Assembly (NCBI GenBank): GCA_028820215.1
Contig: JAPPKD010000073.1
Coordinates: 1 to 41,718, forward strand
Origin: Spirochaetaceae bacterium
GTDB lineage: Bacteria > Spirochaetota > Spirochaetia > SZUA-6 > Bin103
Direction of reading: 5' to 3'
DNA length: 41,718 nucleotides
The notes beneath the pieces are model-generated. The model saw only the letters and a program-made list of their open reading frames with translations, had not been told where the DNA came from and searched no databases. Below are positions 34,065 through 41,667 of the stretch, in pieces. A program made the position numbers and the translations under genes. Each line of letters opens with the position of its first letter. Within the stretch, counting starts at the first letter, position 1.

Positions 34065-34706
34065 GTGGCCAGTGAACCCACTCCCACAGAAGTCACCTTG
34101 GGGCATGGGCGCGGCGCGACAGAAGATGCTCTGATTTGCTTCCCCGTGCGTATCCGCCCGCTGGGCCTATTCTCGGACGATCAATTCTATGAGTTCTGCC
34201 GACTCAACAGCGACCTCGACATCGAGCGTACCGCGCACGGAGACCTGCTGATCATGGCGCCGGCGTCCTTTCGTACCAGCCACATCAATCTTCGCATCGT
34301 CCTTCAACTGGGTCAGTGGGCCGAGCGCGACGGAACCGGGGTGACGACCGAGTCCTCAGGCGGATTCGTCCTGCCCAATTCCGCGGTGCGTGCGCCGGAT
34401 GCCGCGTGGACACGACGCGACCGCCTGACAACCGTGCCGCAAGAGCAACAGGATCGCTTTCTCCCGCTGTGCCCCGATTTCGCGATCGAGCTGAGATCGC
34501 CGAGCGATACACTCGATGCCGCGCGGGCCAAGATGCGCGAGTACCTGGACAACGGCCTGCGGCTCGGCTGGTTGATCGATCCGTTCGCACGCCGCGTGCA
34601 CGTGTACCGCCCCGGCGTCGACGTGGAAGTGCTGGACGACCCCGCCGGCGTAGACGGCGCCCCGGTCCTCCCTGGATTCTATCTCGATCTCGGCCGAGTC
34701 TGGTGA
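34065..34706 (+). CDS. Uma2-family (DUF820) predicted endonuclease
   Basis: 213 residues from GTG 34065. It has the Uma2 fold pattern: an opening LGLFSDDQFYEFCRLN, ERTAHGDLLIMAP for the conserved basic/acidic strand, FVLPNSAVRAPDAAW carrying the PD motif, CPDFAIELRSPSDTLDAARAKM with the acidic residue and the downstream lysine of a PD-(D/E)xK-type site, then LRLGWLIDPFARRVHVYRPG. The family is abundant in cyanobacteria and many environmental bacteria; its role is unsettled, though a nuclease function is commonly proposed. The length is normal for the family and the active-site residues look intact. It stands alone and is followed by a long imperfect hairpin. Confidence 0.85.
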   Translation: MASEPTPTEVTLGHGRGATEDALICFPVRIRPLGLFSDDQFYEFCRLNSDLDIERTAHGDLLIMAPASFRTSHINLRIVLQLGQWAERDGTGVTTESSGGFVLPNSAVRAPDAAWTRRDRLTTVPQEQQDRFLPLCPDFAIELRSPSDTLDAARAKMREYLDNGLRLGWLIDPFARRVHVYRPGVDVEVLDDPAGVDGAPVLPGFYLDLGRVW

Positions 34707-35137
34707 GGAGCACGAGACGCTTTCGGCGCCACGCCGGCCACAACATGTTTCCCGGACTTATTCCCAACACCGGCGCGAGCTGCTGCAGCGTGCCGAGACC
34801 CATGGCTGGCCATGCCCTGGGTCTCTCTGTGCGTCCTGGTCACCGAGAAGATGGCTCTCCGTCAAACACGCACACACGTTCAGTCCGTGGTCAGAACAGG
34901 CGCCTCGGATCACGTCATGAGCCTTGAGGAATTGGGAATTGGGGCAGTTCCGTGCAGGAATAGTGCGCAAGGGAGGGAGCAAGGAGTGCTGCTGGGCGAG
35001 CGGTACCAGGAATTGGGTGAAGCGGGCAGTGAAAAATCCGGGGTCCGGGTTCCGGGTCCGGGGTGCATCGACTAGGCACTCCGACGGCGATGGACTGGCT
35101 GATCCAGCAGTCGATCCGTCAGCGAAACGTCGTGACC
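34707..35137. repeat. 431-bp gap with short direct repeats
   Basis: No gene is supported. AGGAATTGGG occurs at 34927-34936 and 35008-35017. A run built from TCCGGGG/TCCGGGT units lies at 35037-35060. Such units suggest slippage-prone or decayed sequence; the rest shows nothing recognisable beyond the hairpin listed separately. Confidence 0.45.
34795..34825 (+). terminator. Long imperfect hairpin downstream of the Uma2 gene
   Basis: GAGACC then CATGGC pair with GCCATG and GGGTCTC around a two-base loop, with a small CCCT bulge on the right side. It lies about 90 bases past the Uma2 stop. No clear T-tract follows, so termination is only a suggestion. Confidence 0.35.
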
Positions 35138-35431
35138 CTATCGTCGGCCGATATATCTGCCGAGCGTATAGCCGACCACGCTACTAACGATCACACCCGA
35201 TGCCTCAGATTTAAGTATGCCAGCAAGGGCCAGGGCGACGACTGTCCCCATTACGCCAATGACTGTCATGGCTTGCAGGAAAGCAGGTTCACGTATTACG
35301 TCAATGATGCTCAGCTTGGCATTGGATGAATGGTTGGTGAACAAGAAAGATCCCCAGAATATCAGCCAAAGGGAGGCCATTCCAGCGGCGTACACGATTC
35401 CAATATGTAGAACGTTAGAAGCACCTGTCAT
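35138..35431 (-). CDS. Small membrane protein downstream of the Mrr-like nuclease
   Basis: 97 residues with three hydrophobic segments, about 9-31 (IGIVYAAGMASLWLIFWGSF), 52-73 (LQAMTVIGVMGTVVALALAG) and 77-93, ending in GYTLGRYIGRR. I do not recognise a family; the third segment resembles the short glycine-containing ends of small integral membrane proteins. It starts 18 bases after the stop of the Mrr-like gene on the same strand, so co-transcription is likely. That arrangement raises the idea of a membrane partner or effector for the nuclease, but nothing in the sequence proves it. A weak purine-rich stretch (AGAGATGAGAG) precedes the ATG. Confidence 0.65.
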   Translation of the reverse strand: MTGASNVLHIGIVYAAGMASLWLIFWGSFLFTNHSSNAKLSIIDVIREPAFLQAMTVIGVMGTVVALALAGILKSEASGVIVSSVVGYTLGRYIGRR

Positions 35432-35449
35432 CTCTCATCTCTTTCTATG

Positions 35450-36649
35450 CTATGCGGCGCCCGGCGAACGCCTCAGCGATCCACCGTCCACATCATCGAG
35501 CGAGAACAGGAAGTGCGCATCACGCCGAACGCCTATCTCGTTCTCGGCAAGTAAAGTCGCGAGCTGCTTGCCGTTCATTAGTGCCACGGGCGAAGCGTCG
35601 GCGCGCGTCGCCTCTTTGCGGGCCCCGGGACTGAAGTCGCCGGTCGTGATGATCAGCCCTTGCTCATGGGCGCCGAGACTGCCGCGCACTTGCTGGACAA
35701 TCGACGGACCTACGTCGCCGTTCCAACGCTTTGCCTGTACTGCCATACGTATGTGAACGACATCGCCGACAATTAAATTACCGCGGACGTCAACCCCGCC
35801 GTCCCCGCTCAGCGGCGTTACCACCACATCGTCGAATCCCATCTCTGCAAGCAGCGTCGCAATGAGGCGCTCGAAATCGGCCGGCGATCCTTCCCGGGCG
35901 TGCTTCTGCAATTCTCTCCTTACTCTGTTGTTACGTCTATCGATCTGGACACGAACGTCATCGGGGGGGACGTCGGGTGCAAGCCCGATCACTCCGCGTT
36001 CGAGACGGAGAAAGCGCGGCCTCTCACCCCTCGCTCTCCGCCGACGGATGTCCGTGCCTATCAACGCGTCCGAGATAACCGCCTGCGCTCCGCCCCCTGT
36101 GGGTATGAGACCGTCCGCAGCCGCACGTTTGGTAATCTCGTCGACACGCATCGGTCCACTTGACCCGGACTCACGCAGTACCTTCTCGGCAGCATCAAGG
36201 AATGACATGGATTCGGTGGAATGGTACTCCCCAGTATACCCACTGGAGTCCGTCCCGTTCGAAGACTGCGACACGGGAGGAGAGAGTCCGTGACCAGCCT
36301 TCGCGGCAAACTGTCTGAACACCTCAATGTCATCACGAGTAATCGGTAGATCCCATCCCGCGAGCCATTTGCCCTGCTTCTCTTGGCCGGCGGCGTAGGC
36401 GGCACAGATCTTGCGCGGACGGGTCCGTAGTTTGTAATGCTTTGCTCCAGAAAACTCCATCTCGCCAGTTTCTGCGTTCCGTGTCCAGGTGAGCATGCAC
36501 GGCTTCGACAATCTGGAGACAACTTCATCCCTGTCTCTTCCCGCCACGAGAGTGACCAGTTGAATCCTCTGGTCAGTCGAGCAAGCTTCGGCGGCAACGG
36601 GCGGTACCTGGGGATTTCCTTCTTTCAAGTGTACTGTGTTGCTCTGCAT
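35450..36649 (-). CDS. Mrr-like restriction endonuclease with HARE-HTH domain
   Basis: 399 residues from ATG 36649; a GTG two codons earlier would fall directly against the -10 box and is less likely. Residues about 30-115 form an N-terminal domain of unknown type. Residues 148-223 (SFLDAAEKVLRESG, then MRVDEITKRAAADGLIPTGG) match the HARE-HTH winged helix found in restriction systems and chromatin proteins. Residues 255-355 are the Mrr catalytic domain: FERLIATLLAEMGFDDVVV (E260), GDGGVDVRG (D287) and VQAKRW (Q305-A-K307), then LIITTGDFSPGARKEA. Mrr enzymes cleave modified foreign DNA. The active-site residues look intact. It is followed by a small membrane-protein gene. Confidence 0.88.
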   Translation of the reverse strand: MQSNTVHLKEGNPQVPPVAAEACSTDQRIQLVTLVAGRDRDEVVSRLSKPCMLTWTRNAETGEMEFSGAKHYKLRTRPRKICAAYAAGQEKQGKWLAGWDLPITRDDIEVFRQFAAKAGHGLSPPVSQSSNGTDSSGYTGEYHSTESMSFLDAAEKVLRESGSSGPMRVDEITKRAAADGLIPTGGGAQAVISDALIGTDIRRRRARGERPRFLRLERGVIGLAPDVPPDDVRVQIDRRNNRVRRELQKHAREGSPADFERLIATLLAEMGFDDVVVTPLSGDGGVDVRGNLIVGDVVHIRMAVQAKRWNGDVGPSIVQQVRGSLGAHEQGLIITTGDFSPGARKEATRADASPVALMNGKQLATLLAENEIGVRRDAHFLFSLDDVDGGSLRRSPGAA

Positions 36650-36655
36650 AGACAC

Positions 36656-36684
36656 ACCATACTAAGGACGCAAAGGATCGTCAA
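36656..36684 (-). promoter_or_regulatory. Promoter of the Mrr-like gene, predicted leaderless
   Basis: On the minus strand TTGACG (36684-36679), a 17-base spacer and TATGGT (36661-36656) are followed by six bases and the ATG at 36649. The geometry equals that upstream of 22619 and 38080. No Shine-Dalgarno is present. Confidence 0.55.
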
Positions 36685-36789
36685 GACCGATGGGGAAGTG
36701 ATTTGTCCTTTGGCCCTCTCGGGCCATGGCGAGCTTGGTCGGCACCGATGGTCCAGCTCGCCCTCGACGCCGAGCTCGAAGCGGGACGG

Positions 36790-36868
36790 CATCGGCGACG
36801 TACAGGTCCGCAACAAGGGCACCATCGGCGACAGCGTCGGGTGCCGGCAGCTACCAGAAGCCTAACCC
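36790..36868 (+). pseudogene. Remnant of a coxM-like FAD-subunit gene
   Basis: Bases 36791-36839 match coxM bases 27303-27351 at 46 of 49 positions and encode IGDVQVRNKGTIGDSV, the second FAD motif. Directly after it, in a shifted frame, comes GSYQKP (36846-36865 region), matching SSYQKFP, which in coxM lies about 190 bases further on. So the remnant has an internal deletion and a frameshift. It overlaps the tail of the hydrolase gene on the other strand. Confidence 0.6.
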
Positions 36869-37605
36869 GCCGCCTCGGCGTGGCTGGTCACCCAGTCGAC
36901 GAACCTCCGGCGCATGATCGGCGAGAACGCGTGCCCCACGTCCGGGTCCACGAAGTGCTCGGCCTGTCCGCCACCGGCATTGATCAGCCGCACCGTCTCC
37001 GCGTTGGTGGCCGCCGGGCAGTCGGTGTCGAGACCGCCGTCGATGAACAGGACCGGCCGGTCGATGAACCGGTCCGGGTGCGACTGAGTCGCGTATTGCG
37101 CGCACCAGTCGTCGCACCAGGTGCCCCGCTGCGCCTGCCGGCACCACTCGTCGGCCTGGAAGAAGCTGGAACGTCCCACCACCGACACCATCGACACGTA
37201 GGCCTTGTTCTCGGCGAACACCATCTGCGCGATCAGCCCGCCCATCGAGGTGCCGGTCACCTGCGGCTGCCGGGAAGAGCTGCAGGGCAGTGCCATGACC
37301 GCCTCCAGCAACCTCGCTGCCTCCTGGTGGGTCCGGTCCATGGCCTGGCACACGAATGCCCAGCCATTGAACTGGGCACGAAACCAGGCATCGGTCCTGC
37401 GTTCGCCGTGCTCGTAACAGTCGGGCGCCACGACCAGGAATCCGGCCGACGCCAGTTGCACCAGGGACTGGTCCGGGTTCTCGACAGCCCCCTTGCTGCC
37501 GGTCCACCCGTGGTAATGGACCACCACGGGAGCCGTGCGGAGGCGCGTGTCGCGCAGCACGATGCAGGGAATCTCCGCAATCTCCTGTCTCGCGATCTCG
37601 ATCAT
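36862..37605 (-). CDS. Alpha/beta-hydrolase, dienelactone-hydrolase-like
   Basis: 247 residues from ATG 37605; the frame continues upstream to a GTG-type start near 37674, but that part looks like low-complexity lead-in. The core motifs are VVVHYHGWTGSKGA (H32-G33, oxyanion strand), TGTSMGG with nucleophile S120, LFIDGGLDTDCP (acid D193) and DVGHAFSP (H225). All members of a catalytic triad are therefore present. The pattern fits the prolyl-oligopeptidase/dienelactone-hydrolase-type esterases. Many cysteines and tryptophans occur in the lid region (DEWCRQAQRGTWCDDWCAQY). It is flanked by two gene remnants and not by metabolic partners, so its substrate cannot be inferred from context. Confidence 0.8.
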   Translation of the reverse strand: MIEIARQEIAEIPCIVLRDTRLRTAPVVVHYHGWTGSKGAVENPDQSLVQLASAGFLVVAPDCYEHGERRTDAWFRAQFNGWAFVCQAMDRTHQEAARLLEAVMALPCSSSRQPQVTGTSMGGLIAQMVFAENKAYVSMVSVVGRSSFFQADEWCRQAQRGTWCDDWCAQYATQSHPDRFIDRPVLFIDGGLDTDCPAATNAETVRLINAGGGQAEHFVDPDVGHAFSPIMRRRFVDWVTSHAEAAG

Positions 37606-37689
37606 CGCCTCGAAGACTGCCACAACCGCCGCTACGGCTGCACTGTGCCTGCCACGACGACGGCTGGGACGCAATACGCTACGAGTGGC

Positions 37690-38012
37690 ATCGAGGCTGA
37701 CCTCGACGCCGGGTCGCCCGGCACACCGAGGTCAACCGCCAGCCGATGCGGTAGTCGCGCGCGCCGCCGTCGGCGACCGACAGCCCCCAGGTCGTCTCGG
37801 CGAAGGCCACACGGGCCGCCGACCTCCACCCCGGCGCCGCTCTCCGCGCCGCCGCCGTCGTGGCGCACGCCGATCTCCAGCGACGGGCGCAGCGTCACGG
37901 TGTCCGCATGCCCGAACCCGACGAGCCGTGAGCGCGCCTCGAACCGCCCCCCGCTTCGTTCGCTCTGAAAACGCTCTCCACCACGGACACTTACGCCATT
38001 CGTGTGAACAAA
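37690..38012 (-). pseudogene. Remnant of an autotransporter/outer-membrane beta-barrel gene
   Basis: From about 38012 to 37815 the minus strand reads GVSVRGGERFQSERSGGRFE, later LRPSLEIGVRHDGGG and AESGAGVEVGG, a pattern I know from autotransporter-type barrel proteins of environmental bacteria. In another frame further on (about 37790-37715) comes TTWGLSVADGGARDYRIGWRL, typical of the C-terminal strands of the same proteins. The strands between them are missing, and there is no start, passenger or terminal aromatic residue. It is thus a frameshifted, internally deleted relic. It shows that the lineage has or had an outer membrane with such proteins. Confidence 0.5.
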
Positions 38013-38043
38013 TCCTCGGAACGATCGGGTAAGTAAACTATAC

Positions 38044-38065
38044 TTGACGTACATAAATTCGTCAA
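38044..38065. promoter_or_regulatory. Inverted repeat overlapping the promoter, possible operator
   Basis: TTGACG (38044-38049) and CGTCAA (38060-38065) are exact inverted copies ten bases apart; a second pair TACAT/ATGTA is interleaved (38050-38054 and 38065-38069). The repeat covers the -35 box and most of the spacer. Because the gene's own product begins with an XRE helix-turn-helix, autorepression at this site is plausible. Confidence 0.45.
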
Positions 38066-38073
38066 TGTATGAT
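38044..38073 (+). promoter_or_regulatory. Promoter of the XRE-nuclease-STAND gene, predicted leaderless
   Basis: TTGACG (38044-38049), an 18-base spacer and TATGAT (38068-38073) are followed by six bases and the ATG at 38080, so the transcript should start at the initiation codon. No Shine-Dalgarno precedes the ATG. Confidence 0.6.
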
Positions 38074-38079
38074 ACCGGC

Positions 38080-41000
38080 ATGGACCGGATCACAGACATC
38101 AAGGCGCTTCGTCAGCGTATCGGCCTCACGCAGAAGCAACTAGCGGATGCTGTTGGGGTCAGGCCCAACACGGTCGCCCGTTGGGAACGGGGCGAACTCG
38201 ACGTTTCGGCGCCGATGAAGGATCGTATCGAAAGAGTCGCCGACTCGCATCACTCGGGGTCGACGGTCACGAGGTCCTCCGCGGTCACGCTGGACCCACA
38301 CCATCAGGCGATTCTGGACGCTCTCAACCGCAGACTTGACCCTGGCGTATTCGAAGCCTGCGCCGTCGACTTGGTCGGTCACGAGTGGCCGGCGGTTCCG
38401 GTTCGCGGTGGTGCGGACGACGGCTTCGATGGAGCTGTCGCCGATCCGGCAGGCGAGCCGTTTCCACTGGTTGCCACCACCGGCGAAAAGCTGGTCGACA
38501 ACCTGTCGCGCAATCTCGAACGGGTACATCGCCGGGGACGGCAGTCCACGAGCGTGTTGTTTGCCACCTCGAGACGAATCAAGCCAAAGACTCGGGGCAA
38601 GCTCTTCGAAGTGGCTCGTGCGCGCGGCGTGACGCTCCGCCAAACCTACGACCAGGATTGGTTTGCGCAGCGTCTCTACCGAGAGCCTGAATGGTGCTTG
38701 CGTCTCCTGGGGGTTACCGGAAGGCCGGCAGCGCTGAGCCTGTTTCCCCTCACCCAGCGGCCGTTACTGGGCGATGTGGTGCACGGTCGCGCGCGCGAGA
38801 TGCGCTGGTTGCTGGAGCAAGAGAGTGATTGCCTGCTCGTCGGCAAGCCGGGGTCGGGGAAGACGTTTCTCTTGCGGTCGCTGGCGCTGCAGGGACATGC
38901 GCGCTTCCTGGTCGATCAGGACCGCACGCAGATCGCCAACGACCTGCGCAGTCTGCGTCCGGCAGCGGTGATCGTGGACGACGCGCACGTCAGACCCGCG
39001 CGGATTGCGGAGCTCGGTCAGATCAGAAGGGAGGTGAGAGCCGATTTTCGTATTATCGCGACGAGCTGGCCGGGGACAGCCGATGCTGTCCGCAGCGCGC
39101 TCAACGTGGGGCGCACGACGGAGCTGCGGCTCGATCGTCTCGATGCCAACACGATCGTGGAGATAATCGAATCGACCGGCGTACGCGGACCGGACCGGTT
39201 GCTCTGGAGCATCCGCAAGCAGGCGGACGGACGCCCGGGGCTTGCAGCGACCCTTGCTCACCTGTGTCTCATAGGCAACGCTCGTGCCGTCTTCAGCGGC
39301 GAGTCGCTGGTCAACGAACTTGACCGAGAGCTCGGCCAGATCATGGACGTAGACGCTCTGAGGTTGTTGGCGCCATTCGCGCTTGGTGGCGCCACCGGAG
39401 TGCGGCAGGCCGCCGTCTCCCAACGTCTGGGCAGGTCATTGTTCGACGTAAGCAGCGATCTCGCGAAGCTCGGCGCTGCGGGCGTCATCCGCGAACACTC
39501 CAATGGGGCAATCTCGGTCGATCCGGACCCGATGCGCTGGACCATAGTGAAACGGATCTTCTACGACGGACCCGCCAGGCTTGAGATCGCTCCGTTTCTG
39601 CAAATCGTCGAGAAGCAACAGGACGCCCTGCACACGCTGATCGGAGCGCGGTCGCGCGGCGCCGCGATTCCAGATCTGCAACGCCGGCTGGAAGAGACGA
39701 ATTCACCGAACTTGTGGGCCATGTATGCGTCGCTCGGTCCGATGGAGGCGCAATACGCCCTCGAACGGCATCCCGAGCTCATCCATGAGATCGCACAGCC
39801 GGCCCTGCTCAGGGCGCCGGAGACGGCGATAGCCGCGCTCCTTGACCGGATGGTCGACGAGCGTGGTAGTTCCGGCGACTCAACCGCAGAACGGTCCATG
39901 GATGAACTGAAAGAGTGGGCGAAAGGAATAACCCCCGACGGCGAGTACGTCATCGAACGACGTCTGGTGCTCGTGCGAGAGACGACTTCCTGGTGGAAGA
40001 GGACCCGAAGCGGAGAGCCTGCCGTACGTGCGCTGTGCATAGCTCTCATGCCGGGATTCGACTACTCGGTTCCGGACCCAGGCATCGGGAAAACCGTCTC
40101 CTATAGGAGCGCGATGCTGGGCGATGCCGATCTCCGGAAGCTGGTCGGACTGTGGCCCGAGATCCTGAACGTGGTTCGTGAGTCGGAGCGCGTGCCGTGG
40201 CGCGAGGTGTTCGAGCTCGTACAAGCATGGCGCATTCCCGAGGCATCGTTCTTTCCGCCCGTCAAGTTCGGAGACACCACTGACAAGATCTTGCGCAACT
40301 TCCTGAGTACGATGCTCGAAGGCATCGCGACGGCTTCCCGCCGACATCCTGGCATCCAGCATCGGATTGGTGAGCTATCTCGCGATGCTGGGATAGCTCC
40401 TGAATTGAGCCTCCACCCAGAGTTCGAAGTGCTGTGTCCGTCGGAGTCATTTGACTCGGAGGATTGGGAACTACAACACCGGGGATGGTCCGATGCGCTC
40501 GCCGAACTCGCGGACAACTGGAGCAACCGTTCCCTGGAGGATCTCGCGTCGCTTCTGAAGTGGTGCGAACGTGAGGCCGATCTGGCTGGGATCAACCATC
40601 CCCGACTGGCGCCAGCGTTCTGTTCATACCTGGCTGAGCGGGTTTCGGATTCACTGGCGGCGGCCGAAGCGCTCGTCAGTCATGCCCTCCCGAGTGTGTT
40701 GGTTGCGCCATTCTTCCGCAAAGCCGCAGCCGGCCGCCTACCCCGATGGCCGGACCTCGCGCGTCGCTGCCTTGACATGGACGAGTATCGCTGGAGCGCG
40801 GTGGAGACGGTGTTGAAGCAACGCGCGGCACCGAGCGGCCTGTTCGCCGCAGCGCTCTCTCGAGCAGCCGACATGCCGCACCTGGAGGATTTCCTGAAAA
40901 CCTCGTGTTCCGAGATTCCGGAGTCCGCACTCAGATCGATGCTGGAGTCGAACGCTCCGCGGATCGCCACGGCCGCCGCGGTCGGCTATTGGTTGGATCG

Positions 41001-41667
41001 AGAGCACGAAGTCCCTGAGTCGCTTCGCGCTCCGTGGCGCCGAGCAGTTCTTCGCTCGGCATGGGGAGGAACCAGCGCGCGATCCAACGACTATTGGATA
41101 GGGGAGATTCTGTCCAAGGACGGCGACCTTGCCGCCGACTGGCTAAAGTTGAATCTGACCGCCGACGAGTCTCCGTCGCACTGGATGACGCACGGTCTGG
41201 CCAAGACGGTGGTCAAGCCGCTGGGACGCGAGAAGCGACAGAGCGTTCTGACGCATTTGATCGGCGCTGGTGCCGTTTCCTCTGCAATGCCCGACGTGAT
41301 CAAGCTGCTCGTGAGCGGCGATCTCGACCTCTACCGCCAATTGATCGACGCCGAGTCCTTGGAGGAACATCATCTCGATTCGCTGGAGGGAAGCCCGGAC
41401 GCCACATGGCGGCAAATGGCTTTGGCGGCTCTGGATCGCGGGTACTCAGTACAGGACGTTCTGGACGCAACTATTGGTCGAAGCAGGTCGTGGACGGGTC
41501 CGGCGAGCGAAATGTGGGCGGGAGAGCGCCGCGGATTCGAGGCGCTGCTGAACGACGATGATGATCGGATAGTTGCAGTCGGACGCGCGGGCGTCCAGTA
41601 CACGAGCACACGGGAACGGGTGGCGATTGACCGCGAGACGGCCGAGGCCGTGGAGGGCATCCATTGA
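38080..41667 (+). CDS. XRE-HTH / nuclease-like / STAND NTPase / helical-repeat protein, probable defence gene
   Basis: 1195 residues from ATG 38080; the TTG at 38044 is the promoter -35 box. Residues 4-55 are an XRE helix-turn-helix (LRQRIGLTQKQLADAVGV, RPNTVARWERGEL). Residues 72-212 look like a restriction-endonuclease-type domain: FEACAVDLV, GGADDGFDG (D117), VATTGEKLVDNLSRNL, VLFATSRRI. Residues 225-400 are a P-loop NTPase: Walker A G255-KPGSGKT262, Walker B VIVDDAH (D300, D301), ATSWPG, and the GRPGLAATLAHL motif characteristic of STAND NTPases. Residues 420-1190 are helical and repeat-like with many Trp, fitting a ligand-sensing arm. The nuclease-STAND-repeat plan resembles Avs-type antiviral sensors and nSTAND proteins; the N-terminal XRE fusion is unusual. 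It lies near a Mrr-like and a Uma2 gene. Confidence 0.8.
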   Translation: MDRITDIKALRQRIGLTQKQLADAVGVRPNTVARWERGELDVSAPMKDRIERVADSHHSGSTVTRSSAVTLDPHHQAILDALNRRLDPGVFEACAVDLVGHEWPAVPVRGGADDGFDGAVADPAGEPFPLVATTGEKLVDNLSRNLERVHRRGRQSTSVLFATSRRIKPKTRGKLFEVARARGVTLRQTYDQDWFAQRLYREPEWCLRLLGVTGRPAALSLFPLTQRPLLGDVVHGRAREMRWLLEQESDCLLVGKPGSGKTFLLRSLALQGHARFLVDQDRTQIANDLRSLRPAAVIVDDAHVRPARIAELGQIRREVRADFRIIATSWPGTADAVRSALNVGRTTELRLDRLDANTIVEIIESTGVRGPDRLLWSIRKQADGRPGLAATLAHLCLIGNARAVFSGESLVNELDRELGQIMDVDALRLLAPFALGGATGVRQAAVSQRLGRSLFDVSSDLAKLGAAGVIREHSNGAISVDPDPMRWTIVKRIFYDGPARLEIAPFLQIVEKQQDALHTLIGARSRGAAIPDLQRRLEETNSPNLWAMYASLGPMEAQYALERHPELIHEIAQPALLRAPETAIAALLDRMVDERGSSGDSTAERSMDELKEWAKGITPDGEYVIERRLVLVRETTSWWKRTRSGEPAVRALCIALMPGFDYSVPDPGIGKTVSYRSAMLGDADLRKLVGLWPEILNVVRESERVPWREVFELVQAWRIPEASFFPPVKFGDTTDKILRNFLSTMLEGIATASRRHPGIQHRIGELSRDAGIAPELSLHPEFEVLCPSESFDSEDWELQHRGWSDALAELADNWSNRSLEDLASLLKWCEREADLAGINHPRLAPAFCSYLAERVSDSLAAAEALVSHALPSVLVAPFFRKAAAGRLPRWPDLARRCLDMDEYRWSAVETVLKQRAAPSGLFAAALSRAADMPHLEDFLKTSCSEIPESALRSMLESNAPRIATAAAVGYWLDREHEVPESLRAPWRRAVLRSAWGGTSARSNDYWIGEILSKDGDLAADWLKLNLTADESPSHWMTHGLAKTVVKPLGREKRQSVLTHLIGAGAVSSAMPDVIKLLVSGDLDLYRQLIDAESLEEHHLDSLEGSPDATWRQMALAALDRGYSVQDVLDATIGRSRSWTGPASEMWAGERRGFEALLNDDDDRIVAVGRAGVQYTSTRERVAIDRETAEAVEGIH

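Noticed and set aside
33497..34106. Open frames on both strands between the metallopeptidase and the Uma2 gene
   Set aside because: No protein-like pattern, no start signals, and inconsistent frames; treated as non-coding or decayed DNA.
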